A program made the translations under genes and the position numbers. Below are positions 26,192 to 34,200 of a stretch of DNA of 64,000 nucleotides, one piece after another. This stretch comes from Flavobacteriales bacterium TMED123. GTDB lineage: Bacteria; Bacteroidota; Bacteroidia; Flavobacteriales; BACL11. Under the pieces are notes generated by a model. The model made no database searches and had not been told where the DNA came from. It saw only the letters and a program-made list of their open reading frames with translations. How positions within the stretch are numbered: the first letter of the stretch is position 1; each line of letters begins with the position of its first letter. Location: positions 49,194-113,193 of the forward strand of contig NHFY01000013.1 in NCBI GenBank assembly GCA_002170165.1. Reading direction: 5' to 3'.

Positions 26192-26197
26192 AATAAT

Positions 26198-26683
26198 TTA
26201 TTGTTTTACTGGAATAATTACATTTCCAGTTATAGTTAATACTGTGGTATTCGGAATCGCATTTGTTACCAAAGTTACTGTTTTTTGTTGCTTACCCTGC
26301 CTGTTATTACTATTAAAGGTAACTTTTATTTCTCCTTTCTCACCAGCAGCAATTGGTTTTTTTGGCCATTTTGGCACAGTACAACCACAGCTACCCTTTG
26401 CATTACTAATAAGCAAATCGCCTTTACCTGTATTGGTAAAAGTAAAATTATAAGAAACGGATTCCCCTTGAGTAATCTCACCAAAATTATGTCTTATTTT
26501 TTCAAAGGTTAACGTAGGAAGTAACCCTTCTTTAGCCTCAGCACTTGCTGTGTTTGGATTATTTACAATGCTTACTGGAATGCGTTCTGCTTTTTTCTTT
26601 TCAACTTCCACCTTTTTTGCAATATTATCACATCCAGAACTTACTAATATAAATAGGATTAAGAGTATGCTTATTTTTCTCAT
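26198..26683 (-). CDS. DUF1573 lipoprotein
   Basis: The 161-residue protein has a lipoprotein signal (MRKISILLILFILVSSGC, cysteine at 18) and a DUF1573 domain: FGEITQGESVSYNFTFTNTG (about 67-86), then SCGCTVPKWP with the signature Cys pair, then the AAGEKGEIKVTF strand. The fold is an immunoglobulin-like ASPM/SPD-2/Hydin-type domain. Molecular role is unknown. It lies between nusB (24-base gap) and yajC (6-base gap). Confidence 0.9.
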   Translation of the reverse strand: MRKISILLILFILVSSGCDNIAKKVEVEKKKAERIPVSIVNNPNTASAEAKEGLLPTLTFEKIRHNFGEITQGESVSYNFTFTNTGKGDLLISNAKGSCGCTVPKWPKKPIAAGEKGEIKVTFNSNNRQGKQQKTVTLVTNAIPNTTVLTITGNVIIPVKQ

Positions 26684-26707
26684 TTCAATTTTTTACAAAT
26701 TTATAAA

Positions 26708-27652
26708 TTATTCTAAAAGACCTCTTCCAACCTTTTTGATTTTTCCAGATTTTTTATACTCACTAATTACTTTGTCTAAAATCCCATTAATGAAGTTTTT
26801 ACTTTTATTTGTGCTATAATATTTTGAAACTTCAATATATTCATTCAAGGACACTTTCACAGGAATTTCATCAAAATACATTAGTTCGCACAAGGCCATC
26901 TTTATTAGTATCTGATCCATAATTGCGATTCGTTCCAAATCCCAATTTTTAGCTTTCTCAATAATAACGTTTTCAAATTCATGATGATTTAATATTGTTT
27001 TTGTAAACAGGTTTTTTGCAAATTCCTTATCATCTTTATTCTTAAATACATCTTTAATTTCAGCAAAACTACTTTTGCGATTAGCTGATTTTATTTTTCC
27101 AAAAAGAATTTGAGCCACAAAAGGTAAATCATCTAACCAATAGATACTTTGCTCTTCTAAAATATGATGAATAAGTTGGTCCTCAAACAAAAAATTATTT
27201 AATATAGAAAGAATAAAAGTCTGATCTTGACTAAATGTAGTTTCAGATTGTGCAATATACTGAGTATACAATTCTGACTTCCAAATCTCAACAAACAATT
27301 TACGAATCAAATCATGGTCGTTATTGTGCCAAATTCCTGAAACTTTTTCTAACTGCTTACTCACTTTCTCTTCAGCTTGAATCAATGCTATTAATTCATT
27401 ATTAGCAAACTTTTGATTAGGATTTATATCAGAATCAGTAGGAAAATGTTTGTGCTTTTGCTCGTCTAAAAAAACCTTGGAGAAGTGAGCCAATGCTGGA
27501 AGTAATGACAAAACAATGAAATAAAGCTGTGTGATGCTATCAATTTGTTTTAGCATCTGTTTATGTGCTTTTGCCAAATCCTTTTCTTTCGAAGTAAAGT
27601 ACGCATACAAAGATTGCATAACCTTCAAACGAATGTGTCTTCTATTTATCAT
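26708..27652 (-). CDS. nusB: Transcription antitermination factor NusB
   Basis: NusB with NusE (S10) forms part of the rRNA antitermination complex. The conserved NusB domain lies at the C-terminus, about residues 180-305 (LERIAIMDQILIKMALCELM and VSLNEYIEVSKYYSTNKSKN). The start MINRRHIRLKVMQSLYAYF also matches the first NusB helix. The intervening 150 residues are a long insert, giving 314 residues against about 140 in E. coli; this long form is usual in Bacteroidota. It follows the leucine dehydrogenase gene by 26 bases. Confidence 0.93.
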   Translation of the reverse strand: MINRRHIRLKVMQSLYAYFTSKEKDLAKAHKQMLKQIDSITQLYFIVLSLLPALAHFSKVFLDEQKHKHFPTDSDINPNQKFANNELIALIQAEEKVSKQLEKVSGIWHNNDHDLIRKLFVEIWKSELYTQYIAQSETTFSQDQTFILSILNNFLFEDQLIHHILEEQSIYWLDDLPFVAQILFGKIKSANRKSSFAEIKDVFKNKDDKEFAKNLFTKTILNHHEFENVIIEKAKNWDLERIAIMDQILIKMALCELMYFDEIPVKVSLNEYIEVSKYYSTNKSKNFINGILDKVISEYKKSGKIKKVGRGLLE

Positions 27653-27678
27653 TTTTAAGAACTTAAACCTATCAGATG

Positions 27679-28761
27679 CTATACATCTAATATTTCTTGA
27701 GCAATACTTATAGCTGCCTGATTTGTTGTAACACCATCTTTTTCGGCTTTATTTAAAATCTCCAAAGTGGTATTATAAATATTTTTAGTTTCTTCCAATG
27801 CTTGCTCTCTACTGAAACCTTTTATCTCCGAATAAACATTAATCAATCCTCCGGCATTTATTAAAAAATCTGGAGCATAAATAATTCCTCTATCTTTTAA
27901 TTGATTAGCGTGAAGTTCCTCGTCTGCCAACTGATTGTTAGCCGCTCCAGCAACAATCTCACATTTTAATCTTATTATACTATCAGAATTAAGGGTTGCT
28001 CCTAAAGCACATGGCGCATAAATATCCATAGGCAAATCAAAAATACTATCACCACTTATAATTTCTGCGTCATATTTTTCTGACACTTCTTTTAAGCGTT
28101 CCTCATTAATATCATTAATAAGTATATTGGCTTTTTCATTTGTTAAATGCTCAACCAAATACTCCCCAACATGCCCAATACCTTGGACTAAAATTGTTTT
28201 ACCTTCCAAACTATCACTGCCCCACCTATACATTGCCGAGGCCTTCATTCCCATATACACCCCATAAGCTGTAACGGGAGATGGATCTCCACTTCCTCCT
28301 AGTGCCACATCTGTACCAGTAACATGATTAGTTTCCATTTTAATATACTTCATATCTTTTGGGCTCATATTTACATCTTCAGCTGTAATATATTTACCAT
28401 TTAAACTGTCAACAAATTCCCCGAATTTTCTTAAAAGCGCTTCTGATTTTTCTGTTTTTGCATCACCAATAATAACCGCTTTTCCTCCTCCTAATTGCAG
28501 TCCTGAGATTGCAGCTTTATATGTCATTCCTCTTGAAAGCCTTAACACATCTTCAACTGCTTCCATTTCATTTTTATAGTTCCACATTCTTACTCCTCCA
28601 AGTGAAGGTCCCATTTTGGTATCGTGTATAGCTATGATTGCTTTTAAGCCTGTCTTTTTATCTCTATAAAAAAGAACTTGTTCATGCCCCATTTTGTCCA
28701 TCTTATCTAAAATGATGTTTTTTTGTTGTGCGCCTACATCCAATCCGCTTTGTTGAAACAT
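27679..28761 (-). CDS. Leucine dehydrogenase (Glu/Leu/Phe/Val dehydrogenase family)
   Basis: The 360-residue enzyme reversibly deaminates leucine, or another branched-chain amino acid, with NAD+. GLKAIIAIHDTKMGPSLGGV (about 33-52) and the catalytic-lysine motif LQLGGGKAVI (about 89-98) define the family; VQGIGHVGEYLVEHL (about 194-208) is the Rossmann loop. The size fits leucine dehydrogenase rather than the longer glutamate enzyme. A -7 element at 28841-28848 would give a leader of about 75 bases. It could feed a branched-chain 2-oxoacid complex such as the E2 encoded at 13.8 kb and the carboxylase at 36.1 kb; that link is inference. Confidence 0.9.
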   Translation of the reverse strand: MFQQSGLDVGAQQKNIILDKMDKMGHEQVLFYRDKKTGLKAIIAIHDTKMGPSLGGVRMWNYKNEMEAVEDVLRLSRGMTYKAAISGLQLGGGKAVIIGDAKTEKSEALLRKFGEFVDSLNGKYITAEDVNMSPKDMKYIKMETNHVTGTDVALGGSGDPSPVTAYGVYMGMKASAMYRWGSDSLEGKTILVQGIGHVGEYLVEHLTNEKANILINDINEERLKEVSEKYDAEIISGDSIFDLPMDIYAPCALGATLNSDSIIRLKCEIVAGAANNQLADEELHANQLKDRGIIYAPDFLINAGGLINVYSEIKGFSREQALEETKNIYNTTLEILNKAEKDGVTTNQAAISIAQEILDV

Positions 28762-28812
28762 TTTATATGGCTTTTAAGTTTTTAATTCCCGCTTTATGTT
28801 ACAGATAATTTC

Positions 28813-28820
28813 TACTTTTG
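28813..28820 (+). promoter_or_regulatory. -7 element, probable ABC exporter promoter
   Basis: TACTTTTG matches TAnnTTTG on the plus strand, about 70 bases before the exporter start. It lies within the leader of the divergent leucine dehydrogenase gene. Confidence 0.4.
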
Positions 28821-28840
28821 GGCAGAAATAAAACGGCCTG

Positions 28841-28848
28841 CAAAATTA
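28841..28848 (-). promoter_or_regulatory. -7 element, probable leucine dehydrogenase promoter
   Basis: Reverse strand TAATTTTG matches TAnnTTTG, about 80 bases before the ATG at 28761. The plus-strand exporter promoter is transcribed across it, so the two overlap head to head. Confidence 0.45.
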
Positions 28849-28889
28849 GAGCTTTTATTCCATTTTGCAAAATTAAAACAACTAATTAA

Positions 28890-30641
28890 TTGAGACATCT
28901 AAGCTACTTAAATAAATATTTATGGAAATATCGTGTTCGATTAACTCTTGGATTTATTTTTGTTTTTATCTCTAATGTATTTGCACTTTATCCTGCAGAG
29001 TTTGTTAGAAAATCATTTGACAAAGTAAAAGCTCTACTTACTCATGCAGACATTCATTCAAATGACTATTCTTCTGTATTGCTTTACTATGGAGGCTTAA
29101 TTATACTTTTTGCAGTATTGAAAGGAGTATTTATGTTCTTTATGCGACAAACCATTATTGTAATGTCCAGAAAAATAGAGTATGATTTTAAAAATGAAAT
29201 CTATCAACATTATCAAGATTTGAGCCTTGCTTTTTATAAAAAGCATGATACTGGCGATATGATGAATAGAATTACTGAAGATGTTAGTAGAGTAAGAATG
29301 TATTTAGGCCCAGCACTTATGTATACAATCAATATTGTGACTCTTTTTTGCTTGGTGATTAGCACCATGTTCAGCATTAGTCCCACTTTATCTGTTTACG
29401 TTTTACTTCCGCTCCCAATCTTAGCAATTTCGGTGTACTATGTAAGCAATACCATGAATAAAAGAAGTGAGCAAGTACAACAACAGTTGTCAGTACTTAC
29501 TACTTTTTCTCAAGAAGCTTTTTCAGGAATAACCATCTTGAAATCTTTTAGAAATGAAGGGAATTCAGCAAATAAATTTAATGCCCATTGCAAAGATTAT
29601 ACTGCAAAGAACCTAAGATTAGTAAAAGTAGATGCTTTGTTTTTTCCACTAATTATTTTTATGATAGGGTTAAGCACAATACTGACCATTTATTTTGGAG
29701 GGCAACAAGCAATAGCTGGCAATATCACAACAGGAAATATTGCAGAATTCATTATTTATGTAAACATGCTATCATGGCCAGTAGCATCTGTGGGGTGGGT
29801 TACTTCCCTAATTCAAAGAGCAGCAGCATCACAGCAAAGAATCAATGAATTTCTAAACACCAATTCAGAAATAGTCAATCACTCCAATGCGAAAACGCCA
29901 ATTGAAGGAGATATCGAATTCAATAATGTAAACTTCACTTATCCTGATACTGGCATAAAAGCTCTGAAAAACATCAATTTCAACATTAAAGAAGGATCAA
30001 CACTGGGAATTTTTGGGAAAACAGGCTGTGGAAAATCTACCATTGCAAATCTAATTTGTAGAATTTATGATGTAGAAAGTGGAGCAATCTATTTAGGTGA
30101 GCATCAATTAGAAAAACTCAACTTACAACTACTAAGAAAAGAAATAGGTTATGTACCACAAGATGGCTATCTATTCTCAGGCACTGTTGAAGAAAATATT
30201 TCCTTTGGTAGTGATCAAAAAAGTAGAGTAAAAATTGAGCAAGTAGCTGCAAAAGCAGAAATTACTACTGATATCATGAAATTTGCAAATCAGTATAAAA
30301 CCATAGTTGGAGAAAGAGGTGTACAGCTTTCTGGAGGACAAAGGCAAAGAATCGCTATTGCAAGAGCCATTTACAAATCACCTTCAATATTTATTTTTGA
30401 TGATTGTCTTTCGGCAGTAGATTCTAATAAAGAGCAAAAAATATTAGCCAACTTGCAAAAAGAAACGCAAAAAAGAACGACCATAATTATAAGTCATAGA
30501 ATTTCAGCCATACAAAATGCAGATTTAATTCTTGTATTAGAAGATGGTGAAATAATAGAAAAAGGGAAACATCAGGAACTTCTAGAAAGTAAAGGGTTCT
30601 ATTACAGGATTTTTGAGAAGCAGAACAAAAAACGAACTTAA
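28890..30641 (+). CDS. ABC exporter, fused permease and ATPase (MsbA-like)
   Basis: The 583-residue half-transporter has six membrane helices (about 1-310) and a C-terminal ATPase. The ATPase carries Walker A GKTGCGKST (about 375), Q-loop VPQDGYLFSG, signature LSGGQRQR and Walker B IFIFDDCLSAVDS. The residue after the Walker B Asp is Asp rather than the usual catalytic Glu, a change seen in the degenerate half of heterodimeric exporters. The only workable start is TTG at 28890: an in-frame stop precedes it, and the next ATG lies after the first helix. Substrate unknown. It is followed by the PUR gene, a common pairing. Confidence 0.9.
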   Translation: MRHLSYLNKYLWKYRVRLTLGFIFVFISNVFALYPAEFVRKSFDKVKALLTHADIHSNDYSSVLLYYGGLIILFAVLKGVFMFFMRQTIIVMSRKIEYDFKNEIYQHYQDLSLAFYKKHDTGDMMNRITEDVSRVRMYLGPALMYTINIVTLFCLVISTMFSISPTLSVYVLLPLPILAISVYYVSNTMNKRSEQVQQQLSVLTTFSQEAFSGITILKSFRNEGNSANKFNAHCKDYTAKNLRLVKVDALFFPLIIFMIGLSTILTIYFGGQQAIAGNITTGNIAEFIIYVNMLSWPVASVGWVTSLIQRAAASQQRINEFLNTNSEIVNHSNAKTPIEGDIEFNNVNFTYPDTGIKALKNINFNIKEGSTLGIFGKTGCGKSTIANLICRIYDVESGAIYLGEHQLEKLNLQLLRKEIGYVPQDGYLFSGTVEENISFGSDQKSRVKIEQVAAKAEITTDIMKFANQYKTIVGERGVQLSGGQRQRIAIARAIYKSPSIFIFDDCLSAVDSNKEQKILANLQKETQKRTTIIISHRISAIQNADLILVLEDGEIIEKGKHQELLESKGFYYRIFEKQNKKRT

Positions 30642-30662
30642 TTGCAATTAAAAATAATTTTA

Positions 30663-30670
30663 TAAATTTG
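30663..30670 (+). promoter_or_regulatory. -7 element before the PUR gene
   Basis: TAAATTTG matches TAnnTTTG and lies 27 bases before the ATG at 30698. Confidence 0.5.
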
Positions 30671-30697
30671 TAAGCTATTATTATAAAAAAAAAGCAA

Positions 30698-31141
30698 ATG
30701 GGAGAAAAAAGAGAAATAGAAGAGATATTTTCTAAAGCAGTGAGAGCTGGAAGAAGGACTTATTTTTTTGATGTAAGATCTACAAGAGCGGGAGATTATT
30801 ATTTAACAATGACTGAAAGTAAAAGGGATTTTAATGAAGATGGAACGCCTTTTTACAGAAAACATAAGATTTACCTTTACAAAGAAGATTTTATAAATTT
30901 CAAAGAAGCATTAAATGAAATGACCGATTACATCATTAAAGAGAAAGGAGAAGATATTATTTCTTTAGAAAAATCAGAAAACACAGAGGTAAAAAATGAA
31001 GTTACAGAAGAAAATCTAGAGGAGGGAAAACAAGAAGCTACTAACAATTTTACTGAAGTAAATTTTGATGATTTAGGAGGACAGCAATCTGAAAGTACTG
31101 ATGAAGAAACAACTAAGAAAAAGGATGAAGATTTAGAGTAA
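30698..31141 (+). CDS. PUR family nucleic-acid-binding protein (DUF3276)
   Basis: The 147-residue protein carries one PUR-alpha-type repeat at residues 1-85: EEIFSKAVRAGRRTYFFDVR, GDYYLTMTESKRDF and PFYRKHKIYLYKEDF. A disordered, strongly acidic tail (about 95-147; many Glu, Asp and Asn) follows. Bacteroidota and spirochaete members bind DNA and RNA as dimers; the cellular role is not established. It has its own promoter element and a clear terminator. Confidence 0.88.
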   Translation: MGEKREIEEIFSKAVRAGRRTYFFDVRSTRAGDYYLTMTESKRDFNEDGTPFYRKHKIYLYKEDFINFKEALNEMTDYIIKEKGEDIISLEKSENTEVKNEVTEENLEEGKQEATNNFTEVNFDDLGGQQSESTDEETTKKKDEDLE

Positions 31142-31175
31142 GTAAAGACGAAACCCCAAAACAGACCTACGGAAC

Positions 31176-31205
31176 AAAAACAGCCTAAATAATTGGGCTG
31201 TTTTT
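31176..31205 (+). terminator. Rho-independent terminator after the PUR gene
   Basis: A 10-bp stem, AAAAACAGCC (31176-31185) with GGCTGTTTTT (31196-31205), surrounds a 10-base loop and ends in a T run. Confidence 0.88.
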
Positions 31206-31321
31206 ATTTAATAACTTTCTTGTTTTTTGTTAATAATTCTATTTCTGCAATACTAAATTACAATTCGATAGGTTGTATTTTTATCCGAATTTAATTAGAA
31301 CTAGAAAAACCCAATAATTTC

Positions 31322-32125
31322 ATGGCAAAAATCATAGCAGTAGCGAATCAAAAAGGAGGTGTTGGTAAAACCACAACAGCTATGAATTTGGCTGCAGGAT
31401 TAGGTGTTTTAGAAAAGAAAGTGCTGCTTATAGATGCGGATCCACAAGCCAATGCAACTTCAGGTGTTGGACATGACCCAAGAAGCATTAAAGAAGGGAT
31501 TTACGAATGCTTGATTGGGAAAGTAAAAGCAAAAGATATTATTTTAGAAACTAACACACCAAACCTTTTTCTTTTACCTGCCCACATTGATTTGGTGGGA
31601 GCGGAATTAGAACTTGTAGGATTGAAAAATCGTGAAACTCGGATGAGAAAGATGGTAAATGAGGTAAAAGAAGATTATGATTATATATTGATTGATTGCG
31701 CTCCTTCACTTGGGTTAATTACGCTAAATTCTTTAACAGCAAGTGATTCTGTTATTATCCCAATACAATGTGAATATTTTGCTCTTGAAGGACTTGGAAA
31801 ATTGCTAAATACCGTAAAAATCGTGCAACAAAGATTAAACGAAAACTTAGTTATTGAAGGATTGCTACTTACAATGTATGACACGCGTTTGCGCCTGTCT
31901 AATCAAGTAGTCGAGGAAGTAAAAACACATTTTCAAGATATGGTATTTGATACCATTATCCACAGAAATGTACGACTTGGAGAATCTCCATCTTATGGAG
32001 AAACTATCATCATTCATGATGCAACAAGTAAAGGCGCAATTAATTATTTGAATTTGGCAAGTGAATTATTGAAAAAAGAAGAAAACAAAGCTCGATTAGA
32101 AGAGTTTATTGAAGATAATGAATAA
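31322..32125 (+). CDS. parA: Chromosome partitioning ATPase ParA (Soj)
   Basis: ParA (267 residues) is a Walker-type DNA-binding ATPase driving origin segregation. The deviant Walker A KGGVGKTT lies at about 11-18, with signature lysine Lys11. DADPQANAT (about 38-46) and the Walker B-like YILIDCAPSLGL (about 121-132) are clear. It lacks an N-terminal regulatory helix, as usual for chromosomal Soj. It overlaps parB by 8 bases. No parS-like palindrome was noticed nearby. A plain -7 element was not evident upstream; the 180-base gap before it holds the PUR terminator and AT-rich sequence. Confidence 0.95.
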   Translation: MAKIIAVANQKGGVGKTTTAMNLAAGLGVLEKKVLLIDADPQANATSGVGHDPRSIKEGIYECLIGKVKAKDIILETNTPNLFLLPAHIDLVGAELELVGLKNRETRMRKMVNEVKEDYDYILIDCAPSLGLITLNSLTASDSVIIPIQCEYFALEGLGKLLNTVKIVQQRLNENLVIEGLLLTMYDTRLRLSNQVVEEVKTHFQDMVFDTIIHRNVRLGESPSYGETIIIHDATSKGAINYLNLASELLKKEENKARLEEFIEDNE

Positions 32126-32981
32126 GAAACAAAAAGGCTTAGGAAAAGGAATGGATGCTATCCTTCCATATGAGGCAAAATTCTCTGAGATTGCAATAGT
32201 TGATATAGAAACCAACCCCTTTCAACCAAGAATTAAATTTGATGGAGAGGCGATAAATGAACTGGCAGCATCAATTAGAGAATTGGGAATTATTCAACCT
32301 ATCACGGTGAGAGAATTAGGTTATAACAAATACCAATTAATTTCTGGAGAAAGAAGATTCAGAGCATCTCAAGTAGCACATCTAACACAGATTCCTGCTT
32401 ACATTCGAAAAGCAAATGATCAGGAAATGCTTGAAATAGCTCTCGTGGAGAACATCCAAAGAAAAGATTTAAACCCTATAGAAATTGCTTTAAGTTTTAG
32501 AAGACTGATAGAGGAATGTAATTTAACACATGAAGCTTGCAGTGAAAGAGTTGGTAAAAATAGAGCCACCATTTCAAACTTTTTACGGCTTTTGAATCTT
32601 CCGGAAGAAATTCAAATTGCATTACAAAAAAAACGAATTAGTGCAGGGCATGCAAGAGCACTTTTGTCCATTAAAAACAAACAATCACAATTGAATATTT
32701 TTCATGATACAGTTGCCTATGGGTACTCTGTAAGGGAGGTGGAGCAATTGGCAAAAGATTTTGCTGAAGAAAGCTATAAAAAAACCTCAAAAACCAGAAA
32801 ACAGAAAGTTCACACTCCCATTTCTTTTGAAAAACAAAGAAAAATCCATGAGCTTTCTCAAAATCTAGGCAAGCAGATAGAATTAAAAACCAACAAAAAA
32901 GGAAAAGGAAAAATCATTATTCCATTTTCCTCTGATGAAGATCTTAACAAAATCTTAGAACGCATTAACAATAACTCTTGA
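32118..32981 (+). CDS. parB: Chromosome partitioning protein ParB
   Basis: ParB (287 residues) binds parS and hydrolyses CTP to form a sliding clamp. It begins KKQKGLGKGMDAILP. The CTP-binding motifs are GERRFRASQ (about 73-81) and ENIQRKDLNPIE (about 110-121), and the helix-turn-helix lies about 135-165 (ERVGKNRATISNFLRLL). A C-terminal dimerisation domain follows. The ATG at 32118 lies inside the end of parA (ATGAATAA), so translation is coupled; an earlier TTG is less likely. Confidence 0.95.
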   Translation: MNKKQKGLGKGMDAILPYEAKFSEIAIVDIETNPFQPRIKFDGEAINELAASIRELGIIQPITVRELGYNKYQLISGERRFRASQVAHLTQIPAYIRKANDQEMLEIALVENIQRKDLNPIEIALSFRRLIEECNLTHEACSERVGKNRATISNFLRLLNLPEEIQIALQKKRISAGHARALLSIKNKQSQLNIFHDTVAYGYSVREVEQLAKDFAEESYKKTSKTRKQKVHTPISFEKQRKIHELSQNLGKQIELKTNKKGKGKIIIPFSSDEDLNKILERINNNS

Positions 32982-33493
32982 AGTTTTTTCTAAAAATATT
33001 TATTTTTCTTTTTTGTTTCTCTTTCATCCATAAGATAAAAGCACAGGATATCTCCAAGCCAATTCAATCTCCAAAAAAAGCTGCTTTACTATCTTTAATA
33101 CCAGGTGCTGGTCAGGTTTACAATAAAAAATATTGGAAAGTTCCGATAATATATGCTGGCCTAATTACTTCTGCATATTATATTAATGACAATCATAATC
33201 AGTACAAAGCGTATAAAAAAGCATACTTAATACGAATTGACAATGACCCACACACAAATGACGAATATGTTGGACAATATAGTAGCAATGATTTGATTAT
33301 ATTAAAAGATTTCTACAGAAGAAACAGAGAAATCTCTATCCTTTGCTTTGTGAGTGTTTATATTTTGAATATTTTAGATGCTTCAGTAGGGGCACACCTT
33401 TTTAACTATGATATTTCTGAAAACATCTCTTTGAATGTAAGTCCACTATCAATAAAAGATTTTAGTGGAATTTCATTAACACTAAATTTATAA
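32978..33493 (+). CDS. DUF5683 membrane protein
   Basis: The 171-residue product has a signal peptide (residues 1-22, ending KIKAQ) and the DUF5683 core: KKAALLSLIPGAGQVYNKKY (about 33-52), then two hydrophobic segments. The family is widespread next to parAB-dapB-lepB in Bacteroidota, as here; function unknown. The only sensible start is TTG at 32978, because no ATG precedes the signal peptide. This TTG shares bases with the parB stop (TTGA), a tight stop-start overlap. Confidence 0.85.
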   Translation: MKFFLKIFIFLFCFSFIHKIKAQDISKPIQSPKKAALLSLIPGAGQVYNKKYWKVPIIYAGLITSAYYINDNHNQYKAYKKAYLIRIDNDPHTNDEYVGQYSSNDLIILKDFYRRNREISILCFVSVYILNILDASVGAHLFNYDISENISLNVSPLSIKDFSGISLTLNL

Positions 33494-33498
33494 ATTTG
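33491..33498 (+). promoter_or_regulatory. -7 element before dapB, 5 bases from ATG
   Basis: TAAATTTG matches TAnnTTTG and ends 5 bases before the dapB ATG at 33504. It begins within the DUF5683 stop codon, so dapB may have both read-through and near-leaderless transcripts. Confidence 0.4.
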
Positions 33499-33503
33499 TC
33501 CAA

Positions 33504-34175
33504 ATGAAAATTGCGATTCTAGGAAATGGAAAAATGGGTAAGAAAATTGCTGAATTAGCAGTAGAAAAAGGATATGAAATTGTTGCTGTTTCTAGTTCTA
33601 ATAATCCTGCTATTAATTTGGATTTAAGCACAACTGATATTGCTATTGATTTTAGTACACCCACAACTGCTTTTGAAAATATTACACATGCTATAAATAG
33701 TGGTATACCTGTAGTCTCTGGAACTACTGCCTGGCTTGATAAATTACAAGAAGTTGAAAAATTATGCAGAAATAAAAATGTTGCTTTTTTGTACGCATCC
33801 AACTTTAGCTTGGGAATGAATTTGTTTTTTGAGCTTAATAAAAAATTAGCAAAACTGATGAATTGTCAGCACTACAAGTGCAAAATTCATGAGTTTCATC
33901 ATACCGAAAAATTAGATACTCCAAGTGGCACTGCAAAAACTTTAGCAGAAGATGTTGAAAAAATCCAACAAAAAAAGATAGATATTTCTGCTGATAGAAT
34001 ACAAAATGTTGCAGGAAAACATAGCGTAATATATAACTCTATTGTGGATGAAATTGAGATTAAACATACCGCAAAAAACCGAGAGGGTTTTGCAAGAGGC
34101 GCACTACTTGCAGCTGAATGGATTATTGGAAAAAAAGGTGTTTTCAGCATGAAAGATGTATTAAATATAGAATAA
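33504..34175 (+). CDS. dapB: 4-hydroxy-tetrahydrodipicolinate reductase
   Basis: DapB (223 residues) makes tetrahydrodipicolinate on the lysine/diaminopimelate path. MKIAILGNGKMGKKI forms the NAD(P)H loop (residues 1-15). FHHTEKLDTPSGTAKTL (about 131-147) holds the catalytic His pair and Lys, and GTTAWLD (about 73) is standard. The protein is somewhat shorter than the E. coli enzyme but normal for this phylum. It stands between DUF5683 and lepB; dapD, acting next on the succinylase branch, is at 51.7 kb. Confidence 0.94.
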   Translation: MKIAILGNGKMGKKIAELAVEKGYEIVAVSSSNNPAINLDLSTTDIAIDFSTPTTAFENITHAINSGIPVVSGTTAWLDKLQEVEKLCRNKNVAFLYASNFSLGMNLFFELNKKLAKLMNCQHYKCKIHEFHHTEKLDTPSGTAKTLAEDVEKIQQKKIDISADRIQNVAGKHSVIYNSIVDEIEIKHTAKNREGFARGALLAAEWIIGKKGVFSMKDVLNIE

Positions 34176-34200
34176 TTAATTATAAATTCGTTAGCGTAAA

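Noticed and set aside
31142..33500. Replication origin or parS near parAB
   Set aside because: No parS-like 16-bp palindrome, DnaA-box cluster, dnaA or AT-rich iteron set was noticed by eye. parAB alone is not enough.
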